The notes under the pieces were generated by a model. That model worked only from the letters and a program-made list of their open reading frames with translations. It did no database searches and was not told where the DNA came from. DNA of 64,000 bases, from contig JBCCRO010000015.1 in the NCBI GenBank assembly GCA_039201605.1, forward strand, positions 71,271 to 135,270, given 5' to 3'. The translations under genes and the position numbers were made by a program. How positions within the stretch are numbered: the stretch's first letter is position 1; every line of letters starts with the position of its first letter. Shown piece after piece: positions 33,187 to 40,690 of this stretch. Source of the DNA: CADEDH01 sp039201605 (GTDB lineage Bacteria; Actinomycetota; Acidimicrobiia; Acidimicrobiales; SZUA-35).

Positions 33187-35482
33187 GGGGGGTCGTCGTC
33201 AGCTGGTCGGCCACCTCGGGAAGGGCGTCGGCGACGGCATTGGCCACCGCGGCGAACGCCCCGTTCGTGCCGCCCTCACCGATGCCCTTCATTCCGCCCG
33301 GTGTGTGAGGGGCCGGGGTCTCGGTCTGGTCCAGGCCCGGGGTGGGGAGGAAGTCGAAACCGGGCATCAGGTATGACAACAACGACCCGGTGGTGGGTTG
33401 ACCGCGGTCGTCCACGGCGGCCTCCTCCAGCAGCGCGGCGCCGGCCCCCTGAGCCATGGCGCCATGGGTCTGCCCCTCGACGATGACCGGCTCGATCACC
33501 GTGCCGCAGTCCTGGACCACGTGGTAGTGGTCGATCGCCACCTGGCCGGTGTCGGGGTCCACGGCGACCCGACAGACGTGCACCCCGAACCCGAATGTGC
33601 AGTTGACCGGGTCGTAGGCGATGCGGGCGTGCAGCCCCGGTTCGCAACCGTCGGGGAGGGCCCGCCCCTGCCAGGCTCGGCGGGCCAGGGCGGCGAGCGG
33701 TCGGGAGTCGCCTCCCCCACCCGCCACTCGGGCCATGCCGTCGACCAGCTCGATGTCGACCGGGGCCGCCTCCAGCTCGTCGGCGGCGATCGCTCGGAGG
33801 GTGGCGGCCACCCGGTCGGTGGCGGTGATGAGCGCGGCACCGCCCACGGCCATGGTGCGACTGGCGGCCGTTCCGTAGGGGCTGTAGGGCGAGTGATCGG
33901 TGTCGGGCGCGGCCAGGCGGACCTGGTCGGGGGTCACGCCGAGTCGATCGGCCACCAGGCGGGCGAAGCTGGTGGCGTGGCCCTGGCCGTGGTTGACCGT
34001 GCCCAGGTCGATCGAGACCTCGCCGTCGGGGTCGACCTCGATCGAGGCGGTCTCGAAGCCGCCGATCGTTAGACCGATGGCGGCGTTGATCGTGCTGGAG
34101 CCGATGCCCGACATCTGGACGTAGGGGGCGTAGCCGATGCCGTAGCGGCGCCCGTCGTCCGGTGGGGCGGGCCAGGTCAGCGCTGCCTTCTCGGCGGCGA
34201 CGAGGGCGGCGGCGTAGTCGCCGTTGTCGTAGGTGAGCCCGGCCCGGGTGGTGTAGGGCTGGTCGGTGGCGGCGATGAGATTACGACGACGGAGATCGAG
34301 GCGGCCGATACCGGTTGCGGCGGCGGCGAGATCGATCAGTCGTTCGCGGAGGTAGGTGGCCTGGGTCTGACCGAAGCCGCGGTAGGCGGCGGTTGGAACG
34401 GTGGTGGTGGCGACCACCCGTCCCCGGCCGTGGTAGCGATCGAAGCGGTACGGCCCGGGCAGCATGCCGAGGTTGGCGAACAGGGGTCCCCCGCCGAAGA
34501 TGGCGAAGTGGGCGCCACCGTTGCGAAGCCCGTCGATGTCGAGGGCGACGAATCGGCCGTCGCCGTCGAGGCCGAGGCGAAGGTGGTGGCGCTCGTCTCG
34601 GGCCTGGGTGGTGACGGTCAGCGACTCGTGGCGGCCCTCGGTCCAGGCCAGGGCCCGACCGGTGATGGCGGTGGCGACGGCGACGAGCAGCTCGTCATCA
34701 TGGGGGTGATCCTTCACCCCGAAGCCGCCGCCGATGGCGGGGGTGGTGACCCGGATGCGGCGCCGGGGCCACCCCAGGACGGCGGCCAGCGCGTCGCGCA
34801 CGGCGTGGGGGGCCTGGGTGGAGGTGATGACCTCGAGCCGATCGCCGACCATGCGGGCCGCCAGCCCTCGGCCCTCCAGTGGGACCCCGGCGACCCGACC
34901 GAGTCGGAACGTCGCCTCGACGACGTGGCAGGCCTCCGCCAGGCGCGCCTCGACCTCGTCGGCCGGGTCGCCGACGGTGAAGTCGCAGAGGATGTTGCCC
35001 GGCCGGTCGGCGTGCAGGCGGGGGGCTCCCGGGGCGAGGGCGTCGTCGATGGTGGCGACCGGTGGTCGTTCCTCGATGTCGACCTCCACCGACTCGATGG
35101 CGTCGGCCAGGGTCGTCGGGTCGGGCCCGATGAGGAGCCCGACCGGCTGGCCGACGTAGCGGATGACGGGATCGGCGAGGGAGCTGTACTCCTGGGTCTG
35201 ATCGCCGAGTCGCCACACGATGGGGACCCGGTTCGGCAGCGAGGCGAAGGCGTCGAGGTCGAGGATCTCGGCGTTGTCGCCCACGGTCCCCTGCGCCTCA
35301 GCCCCTTCCCGGCGGGTCGACCGCCAGGTGCCATGCGCCACCGGGCTGCGGATGATGGCCACGTGTTCGTAGCCACCGGCGGCCACCACATCGGCCAGGT
35401 AGCGGGCGGCGCCGGTGACGAAGGGCGGGTCCTCCAGTCGGCCGGACCAGGGGCGGGCCACCCGAGCGCCTCGGTTGATCAC
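33146..35482 (-). CDS. Xanthine dehydrogenase-family molybdopterin-binding subunit
   Basis: 778 residues from GTG 35480-35482, overlapping the MFS stop by GTGA. It opens with VARPWSGRLEDPPFVTGAARYLADV, normal for aldehyde oxidase/xanthine dehydrogenase large subunits (CoxL/XdhA group). Molybdopterin motifs are visible: GGGFGVKDHPHDDEL, VPTAAYRGFGQTQATYLRERLID, LGTVNHGQGHATSFARLVADRLG and, near the end, GGMKGIGEGGTNGAFAAVANAV with the catalytic Glu. The enzymes hydroxylate N-heterocycles or aldehydes. The partner [2Fe-2S] and FAD subunits are absent from the window. It is the last gene of a six-gene minus operon with an amidohydrolase and a phosphoribosyltransferase. Confidence 0.9.
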   Translation of the reverse strand: MINRGARVARPWSGRLEDPPFVTGAARYLADVVAAGGYEHVAIIRSPVAHGTWRSTRREGAEAQGTVGDNAEILDLDAFASLPNRVPIVWRLGDQTQEYSSLADPVIRYVGQPVGLLIGPDPTTLADAIESVEVDIEERPPVATIDDALAPGAPRLHADRPGNILCDFTVGDPADEVEARLAEACHVVEATFRLGRVAGVPLEGRGLAARMVGDRLEVITSTQAPHAVRDALAAVLGWPRRRIRVTTPAIGGGFGVKDHPHDDELLVAVATAITGRALAWTEGRHESLTVTTQARDERHHLRLGLDGDGRFVALDIDGLRNGGAHFAIFGGGPLFANLGMLPGPYRFDRYHGRGRVVATTTVPTAAYRGFGQTQATYLRERLIDLAAAATGIGRLDLRRRNLIAATDQPYTTRAGLTYDNGDYAAALVAAEKAALTWPAPPDDGRRYGIGYAPYVQMSGIGSSTINAAIGLTIGGFETASIEVDPDGEVSIDLGTVNHGQGHATSFARLVADRLGVTPDQVRLAAPDTDHSPYSPYGTAASRTMAVGGAALITATDRVAATLRAIAADELEAAPVDIELVDGMARVAGGGGDSRPLAALARRAWQGRALPDGCEPGLHARIAYDPVNCTFGFGVHVCRVAVDPDTGQVAIDHYHVVQDCGTVIEPVIVEGQTHGAMAQGAGAALLEEAAVDDRGQPTTGSLLSYLMPGFDFLPTPGLDQTETPAPHTPGGMKGIGEGGTNGAFAAVANAVADALPEVADQLTTTPLSPQRVWRILRAR

Positions 35483-36966
35483 GGTGCCGGTCCCGGTTGT
35501 GGCGTCGCCCTCAGGGCGGCCGATCGGGCGGCGCGTCGTTCCGGGGCGAGGGCGATGGGGACGGCGATGACGGCGGCGACGGCGGCCGTCACCAGTCCGG
35601 CCTGGGAACCGGCCCGGAAGGCGGCGAAGACGGTGTCGGCGTCGACGTCGAGCAACGCCCGCTCCACCGACTCGGTTGCGGCGCCGGTCGGGAGCCGGGA
35701 GGCGAAGACCAGGCGTTGAACGGCGCCCAGGGCGGCCACCCCGATCGACGCCCCGATCTCGATCGAGGTTTCGTTGAGCCCGGCGGTGACCCCCGCCAGT
35801 TCGGGATCGCCGCCGCCGACCACCCGGTCGATCGAGGCGGGAATGACGAGGCCGTTGCCGATGCCGGCCACCACCCCGGCGGCCACGAAAGTGAGCCGGT
35901 CTCCGGTGGGGACGAGGGCCATGGTCATGTAGCCCGCCGCCATGCAGACCAGACCGATCGCGATCGAGCGGCCGGTGCCGATGCGGCGGGCGATGTCGGG
36001 CGATCGGCTGGCGACGGCGAACTCCACCGCCCCGATCGGGGCCAGGAGGGCGCCGGTGACCAGGGCCGATTCGCCCCAGCCGATCTGCAGGTGGAGGGCG
36101 GCGACGAAGAGCACGCCGGCGAATCCGACGGCGGCCAGGATCAGGGTGGCCACTCCAGCCCGCACCTCGACCCGCTCGAACACCCGGAGCGGCAGCATCG
36201 GGTGGGCGTAGGACCGCTGGCGGTGGACGAAGGCGGTGGTGGCGACGACGGCGATGACGGCGGCGGCCACGGTGCGGGGCTCGGTGAGGCCCTCGGGGGC
36301 GGCGATCACGGTGTAGAGGGCGGCGCCGATGGCGAGTGTCGACCACGCCGCCCCCGGCAGATCGAGGGGCCCGGTGGCGCCGCCCGGCAGACGAGGCACG
36401 ATGGCGGCCACGCCGACGATGCCGACGGCGGCGATCACGACATTGAGCCAGAAGATGGCAGGCCAATCGGAGATCGTCAACAGCCAGCCGCTCATCAGCG
36501 GCCCGAAGGCCGCTCCCCCACCGGCCACCCCGGCCCAGATGGCGATGGCCCGGGCCTGCTCGCCGGGGGCGAAGACGTCGGTCAGCGTGGAGAGCGTGGC
36601 CGGCATCATCAGGGCGGCGCCGAGCCCGGCCACCACCCGGGCCGCGATGAGGGCGGCGACCGAGCCTGCGGTGCCGCCGATGATGCCGCCGATCAGGAGC
36701 AGGGCGAGCCCGCCGGCGAGCGTGGGGCGTCGTCCGATCCGGTCGCCGATCACGCCGCCGGTGAGGAGGAGGCCGCCGAAGACGACGGCGTAGGCGTCGA
36801 CGATCCACTGCAGGGCCGAGGTGGAGGCGTCGAACTGGCGTTGGATGGTGGGGAGGGCGACGTTGAGGGCGCTGAGTGAGGAGACCAGCAGGAAGAGGGC
36901 GACGCAGCACACCACGAGCACCCGCCAACGGTCGGGGTGGTCGGTTGCCGGTGTGTGGTGGGCCAT
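35479..36966 (-). CDS. MFS transporter, DHA2-type (14-helix)
   Basis: 495 residues from ATG 36964-36966. DHA2-family drug/metabolite exporter pattern: FLLVSSLSALNVALPTIQRQFDASTSALQWIVDAYAVVFGGLLLTGGVIGDRIGRRPTL. The motif C-like GLGAALMMPATLSTLTDVF follows, with about 14 membrane helices in all. It lies between the phosphoribosyltransferase (16 bp upstream) and the molybdenum subunit (4-bp overlap). Probably moves a substrate or product of the operon, possibly as an exporter; direction and substrate cannot be told. Confidence 0.9.
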   Translation of the reverse strand: MAHHTPATDHPDRWRVLVVCCVALFLLVSSLSALNVALPTIQRQFDASTSALQWIVDAYAVVFGGLLLTGGVIGDRIGRRPTLAGGLALLLIGGIIGGTAGSVAALIAARVVAGLGAALMMPATLSTLTDVFAPGEQARAIAIWAGVAGGGAAFGPLMSGWLLTISDWPAIFWLNVVIAAVGIVGVAAIVPRLPGGATGPLDLPGAAWSTLAIGAALYTVIAAPEGLTEPRTVAAAVIAVVATTAFVHRQRSYAHPMLPLRVFERVEVRAGVATLILAAVGFAGVLFVAALHLQIGWGESALVTGALLAPIGAVEFAVASRSPDIARRIGTGRSIAIGLVCMAAGYMTMALVPTGDRLTFVAAGVVAGIGNGLVIPASIDRVVGGGDPELAGVTAGLNETSIEIGASIGVAALGAVQRLVFASRLPTGAATESVERALLDVDADTVFAAFRAGSQAGLVTAAVAAVIAVPIALAPERRAARSAALRATPQPGPAP

Positions 36967-36982
36967 GGCGATCGATCGGGCC

Positions 36983-37771
36983 TCAGGCGCCGTCGGGGGC
37001 GGCCGTTGGTGTCCACCCGCCGCCGTCGACCGGCTCGAACACCGGGACCGTGCCGAGTGCAACGGTGCTGTCGACGTGGTCGGGCAGCTTGGCCTTCCAC
37101 AGGTCACCCTCGGTCAGCAGGGCGCCGAGGGCGACGACCCGACCGCCGCCCCGCTGCAGCAGGCGGACGCCGGCGGCGGCGGTGCCCCCGGTGGAGAAGA
37201 CGTCGTCGATGAGGACGACGTTGCGATCCTCGATGCGGTGGAGCATTTTGCGGTCGAGGCGGAAGGCCTGCTCGGCTTCGGTGGTGATCGACGACAGCGG
37301 CTCGACCAAGCCGTCGGCCAGGTGGGTTTTGGGGGTCTTGTGGAGCACGACCATCTCGTCGTGGCCGAGGGCGCGGGCCGTCGCCCAACCGACCGGAATG
37401 CCGAGGGTGGCGGCGGCCGCCACCACATCGGGCTCGAAGGGCGCCAGCTGCTCGGCCAGCTCGACCCCGGCCTGCTCGATGAATGACAGCGGCACGTCGA
37501 CGGTGATCAGCAGCGAGATGGCCAGGCTGTCGTTGAGGGCGAGGAGAGGGAGGTCGATGGCCTGGCTGCCGACCTGGGCCGGGTAGGTGTCGGTGTACAC
37601 CCCGGTGATCGGATCGTCGACCGGTCGGTCGGTGGTGGGCCCGTCGGTCGGGTCGGTGGTGGGCCGGCCGATCGGGTCGGTGGTGGGCCCGTCGGTCGTG
37701 GCTGCCGGCATCGGAGGCTCGGGTGTACTCGCCTTGGGCGCCGGGGATTCGGGTGCCGGGGTCTCGGTCAT
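36983..37771 (-). CDS. Phosphoribosyltransferase with repetitive N-terminal extension
   Basis: 262 residues, ATG 37769-37771 overlapping the amidohydrolase stop by ATGA. Residues about 1-55 are Pro/Thr-rich and partly made of an 8-residue repeat (PTTDPIGR, PTTDPTDG, PTTDRPVD). The rest is a type I phosphoribosyltransferase: DVVAAAATLGIPVGWATARALG, then the PRPP loop NVVLIDDVFSTGGTAAAGV at about 185-205. It resembles adenine or xanthine phosphoribosyltransferases in length and layout, which attach a nucleobase to PRPP for salvage. This strongly suggests that the operon handles a purine or related base. Confidence 0.85.
   Translation of the reverse strand: MTETPAPESPAPKASTPEPPMPAATTDGPTTDPIGRPTTDPTDGPTTDRPVDDPITGVYTDTYPAQVGSQAIDLPLLALNDSLAISLLITVDVPLSFIEQAGVELAEQLAPFEPDVVAAAATLGIPVGWATARALGHDEMVVLHKTPKTHLADGLVEPLSSITTEAEQAFRLDRKMLHRIEDRNVVLIDDVFSTGGTAAAGVRLLQRGGGRVVALGALLTEGDLWKAKLPDHVDSTVALGTVPVFEPVDGGGWTPTAAPDGA
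37628..37699. repeat. 24-bp in-frame tandem repeat, three copies
   Basis: Units begin at 37628, 37652 and 37676, each opening GTCGGTGGTGGGCC, with small differences at their ends. They encode the 8-residue PTTD repeats at the N-terminus of the phosphoribosyltransferase. The 24-bp period keeps frame, so copy number could vary without harm. Confidence 0.85.
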
Positions 37772-39204
37772 AGCGCAGGCTCCTTGCCGAAGTCGGTGGC
37801 GACGCTTGTGGTGGGCGGCAGTCGCCGTCGGCGCTCGAACAGCTCCTCGGCCGCGGCCTGGGCTTCGGCGGCGACGGCGGCCACATCGACGGTGAGCACC
37901 TCGCCGCCGGTGACCAGGTGGCGGCCTTCGACCCACACGTCGGCCACATCGCGGGCGGAGGCGGTGAACACGAGGTGGGCGGGCACGTTGAAGTCGTCGC
38001 CGCCGAGGACGGGCACGAAGTGGAGGCTTCGGAGGTCGACGGCGACCAGGTCGGCCGCCTTGCCCTCGGCGATCGAGCCGGTGACGTCGTCGAGGCCGAG
38101 GGCCTTGGCCCCCGAGAGGGTGGCCATGTCGAGGATGTCCCACGGGTCGCCGACGGTGGGGTCGAGGTCGCTGACCTTCTGCAGGAGGGAAGCGAACTTC
38201 ATCTCCTCCAGCATGTCGAGGTTGTTGTTCTCCTTCTCGCCGTCGGTACCGAGCGCCACCGTCATCCCGGCCTGGCGGTAGTGACCGATGCGGGCCGGAC
38301 CGGAGGCGAGCTTCATGTTGGAGCACGGGCAGTGGGTGACGGCGGTGCCGGTGTCGACGCAGACCTGGATCTCGGTGTCGTCGAGCCAGACGCCGTGGGC
38401 GACGACGGCGCGCCCGTCGAGGATGCCCCGCTCGGCGAACACCTCGATCGGTCGGCCGCCGTGGAGGCGGACGCACTCCTCAACCTCCCACGTGGTCTCC
38501 GAGGAGTGGGTGTGGAGGCCGGTGTCGTACTCGGCGGCGAGGGCGGCGGCGGCCCGGAACATGTCGGGCGAGCAGTAGAAGAGGTGTTCGAGGCCGACCC
38601 AGGTCCGTACCCGACCGCCGGCGGCGACCCGGTGGGTGTCGAGGAGCCGACGATTGGTCTCCAGTGTCTCGAACCACGGGTAGCGGTCGGCGGTGTAGGG
38701 GGCGAGGGTGGCCCGGATGCCGAGGGTGTCGGCGGCCCGGGCTGCGCCCTCCATGTGGCGCCACATGTCGAGCACCGAGGTGGTGCCGCCGAGGAGACCC
38801 TCGGTGTAGGCCATCCACGAGGCGGCTTCCGCGATCTCGGGGGTGAGGGCCCGATGGGCGGGGTCGACGTGGTTCTCCAGCCACTCCCACAGGGCCAGCG
38901 ACTCCGCCGTTCCCCGCAGCAGGCCGGAGTGGAGGTGGCAGTTGTGGAGGCCGGGGATGATCACGTGCCCGGTGCGGTCGATGACGGGGACGCCCGACGT
39001 AGCGGTGGCGTCGACGGCGGTGCCGACGGCTTCCGGCCGGACGACGCCGCCCGCCGCCGGGTGGTGCGAGACCTCCTCGGGGGTGCCGACGGCGGCGATC
39101 ACCCCGTCGAGGACGAGGACGGCGCCGGGGTCGAGCCAGGCCCTGTCCCCCTCGCACGGGAGGACGACGGCGCCGGTCAGCAGGAACGAGGTGGGCCCGG
39201 TCAT
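37768..39204 (-). CDS. Amidohydrolase (TRZ/ATZ/guanine-deaminase type)
   Basis: 478 residues, ATG 39202-39204. Metal-dependent hydrolase of the cytosine/guanine deaminase-chlorohydrolase group. VIIPGLHNCHLHSGLLRG gives the HxH pair near residues 87-92; LHTHSSETTWEVEECV gives the third His; AVVAHGVWLDD gives the catalytic His; and VALGTDGEKENNNLDMLEEMKFA gives the metal Asp. Substrates in the family include guanine, 8-oxoguanine, methylthioadenosine and s-triazines. Its operon partner is a phosphoribosyltransferase, so deamination of a purine-like base followed by ribosylation is a coherent reading. Translational coupling at both ends (ATGA). Confidence 0.9.
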   Translation of the reverse strand: MTGPTSFLLTGAVVLPCEGDRAWLDPGAVLVLDGVIAAVGTPEEVSHHPAAGGVVRPEAVGTAVDATATSGVPVIDRTGHVIIPGLHNCHLHSGLLRGTAESLALWEWLENHVDPAHRALTPEIAEAASWMAYTEGLLGGTTSVLDMWRHMEGAARAADTLGIRATLAPYTADRYPWFETLETNRRLLDTHRVAAGGRVRTWVGLEHLFYCSPDMFRAAAALAAEYDTGLHTHSSETTWEVEECVRLHGGRPIEVFAERGILDGRAVVAHGVWLDDTEIQVCVDTGTAVTHCPCSNMKLASGPARIGHYRQAGMTVALGTDGEKENNNLDMLEEMKFASLLQKVSDLDPTVGDPWDILDMATLSGAKALGLDDVTGSIAEGKAADLVAVDLRSLHFVPVLGGDDFNVPAHLVFTASARDVADVWVEGRHLVTGGEVLTVDVAAVAAEAQAAAEELFERRRRLPPTTSVATDFGKEPAL

Positions 39205-39563
39205 GGCCTCGGGTCCGAGGGTGGTGGCGATGGCGATGGCGATGGCGAGATCGCGGCCGTCGGCGGCTGCGGGCGCTGCGGCGGGGTACCAGGGTGGGCG
39301 GTCAGCGTCGGGGTGGGCCCGGGAGCGGCGGTGGGGTCGGGGGCGGTGCTCGGGCGTGGGCTCGGGTCGGTTGCGGGGTCGGCGGTGCGGTGGGCGGTTG
39401 AGGTGCGGTGGGCGGTCGGCGTCGGGGTGTCGATCGGAGCGGGGGCGGGGGTGACGGTGGGGGTCGGGCCGGGAGTGATGGTGCGGGCGGGGGCGGGGGT
39501 GACGGTGGCGGTCGGGGCGGGGGCGGGGGCGGCGGCGGGAACGACGAGCTCGGGCGCCGTCAT
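39201..39563 (-). CDS. Pro/Thr/Ala-rich 120-residue ORF, coupled at both ends
   Basis: ATG 39561-39563 overlaps the 2OG dioxygenase stop by ATGA, and the TGA at 39201-39203 overlaps the amidohydrolase start by ATGA. It thus fills the gap exactly and keeps the operon's coupling style. The product begins MTAPELVVPAAAPAPAPTAT and is almost wholly P, T, A and S (VTPAPAPIDTPTPTAH, SPSPSPSPPPSDPRP), encoded by short GC-rich DNA repeats. No signal peptide, membrane helix or domain is seen. It may be a disordered protein, a spacer translated to hold coupling, or an expanded repeat. I favour genuine translation because of both overlaps. Confidence 0.55.
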   Translation of the reverse strand: MTAPELVVPAAAPAPAPTATVTPAPARTITPGPTPTVTPAPAPIDTPTPTAHRTSTAHRTADPATDPSPRPSTAPDPTAAPGPTPTLTAHPGTPPQRPQPPTAAISPSPSPSPPPSDPRP

Positions 39564-40486
39564 CCCGGCATCGAGGCTTCGAAGCGGGCCTGCAGGTGCT
39601 GGCCCGCCGTGGTGGCCGGGTAGCGAGGCGGGTTGTCGGCGTCGGTGCAGGTGGGGAGCACCTCGATCACGGCGTCGTGGTCGAGGTCGTAGAAGCAGGC
39701 CACCGAGTAGCGGGACCGGCCGGGCACGCCCAACACCCGATGGCGGGTGGAGGTGTAGCGGTCGTTGGTCCACTGGGCCAACAGGTCGCCGACGTTTATC
39801 ACCAGCGCCCCCGGCTCGGGGTGAACGGCGATCCAGCTGCCGTCCTTGGCCTGCACCTCCAGGCTGCCGGCGTCGTCCTGGGCCAGCATCGTGACCGCAC
39901 CCCAATCGGTGTGGGCCCCGCAGCCGAACTCGTCGTTGCCGGCGGCGGCCGGTCGGGGCGGGTAGTGCAGGAGGCGGAGGGTGCAGACCGGGTTGGTGTG
40001 GAACGGGGTGAAGAAGTCCTCGGGCAGGGCCAGCGAGAGGGCCATGGCCCGCAGGAGCCGCTCACCGAGATCCATGGCGGCCGCGTGGTAGGTCATGATC
40101 GGGTCCTTGAACCCGTCGAGGTCGGGCCAGGTGTTCGCCACCTGCATGGGCCCGGAGGAGCCGGCCAGATGCTCGGGACCGAACGACCACGCCTCCTTAT
40201 GGTCGGCGGCGGCCTCCTCGTCGAGGCGTTGGTTGCCTGCCGGGTCGTAGCCCCGGTTGGGGCGGTCGTCGCTCCAGGCGGCGGCCATCTTGGCCGTCTC
40301 CGGCAGCTCGAACACCCGCCGGGTCTGGCCGAAGGCCTCGTCGATCAGCTCTGTCGAGATGCCATGACCGGTCACCGTCAAGAATCCGACCCGTTCGCAT
40401 GCTTCTCCGATGTCCGTCGCCACGCTGCGACGTTCCGCCTTGTCGGTGGAGAAGAGCCCGGAAATATCGATCGATGGAACGGTCAT
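39560..40486 (-). CDS. Isopenicillin N synthase-family 2OG-Fe(II) dioxygenase (copy 3)
   Basis: 308 residues, ATG 40484-40486 with GAGG six bases upstream. DIOX_N: VPSIDISGLFSTDK, then CERVGFLTVTGHGISTELID. The iron triad is HTD in GCGAHTDWGAV and His in TSTRHRVLGVPG; the 2OG arginine motif is RYSVACFYDLD. Shares VIEVLPTC and AGQHLQARF with the C-termini of copies 1 and 2. First gene of the six-gene minus operon (dioxygenase, P/T-rich ORF, amidohydrolase, phosphoribosyltransferase, MFS, molybdenum subunit). Likely oxidises the substrate that the amidohydrolase and molybdoenzyme also process. Confidence 0.9.
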   Translation of the reverse strand: MTVPSIDISGLFSTDKAERRSVATDIGEACERVGFLTVTGHGISTELIDEAFGQTRRVFELPETAKMAAAWSDDRPNRGYDPAGNQRLDEEAAADHKEAWSFGPEHLAGSSGPMQVANTWPDLDGFKDPIMTYHAAAMDLGERLLRAMALSLALPEDFFTPFHTNPVCTLRLLHYPPRPAAAGNDEFGCGAHTDWGAVTMLAQDDAGSLEVQAKDGSWIAVHPEPGALVINVGDLLAQWTNDRYTSTRHRVLGVPGRSRYSVACFYDLDHDAVIEVLPTCTDADNPPRYPATTAGQHLQARFEASMPG

Positions 40487-40690
40487 GGCACCTCGCAATC
40501 AACCTTGTCCCGACGCTGTGACCAAGGCATTTCCCCACCGTGAACGTCGCGTTTCGACCGTTCCCGGTGTGGTCGTCGCCGTGTGTGGCCGCCGGATGAC
40601 GACGGGCGACGGCGAGTCGTCGGGACGCTGTCCGATTGGCGTCGGGTTGGCGCCCAGCTTGCGAGCACGGCCCTTTCTACCGTGCTCGAC

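Noticed and set aside
33146..36928. A 1260-codon minus-strand frame that would fuse an N-terminal part to the molybdenum subunit
   Set aside because: The upstream part is an out-of-frame reading of the MFS gene. The GTG at 35482 with a GTGA overlap gives the normal N-terminus of the family.
37628..37699. CRISPR-like array suspected from regular 24-bp repeats
   Set aside because: The units are contiguous with no spacers, in frame within the phosphoribosyltransferase, and there are no cas genes.
39201..39905. Longer 234-codon frame over the Pro/Thr-rich ORF
   Set aside because: The upstream half is an Arg/Pro shadow of the 2OG dioxygenase. Only the part from the ATG at 39563, with ATGA coupling, is plausible.
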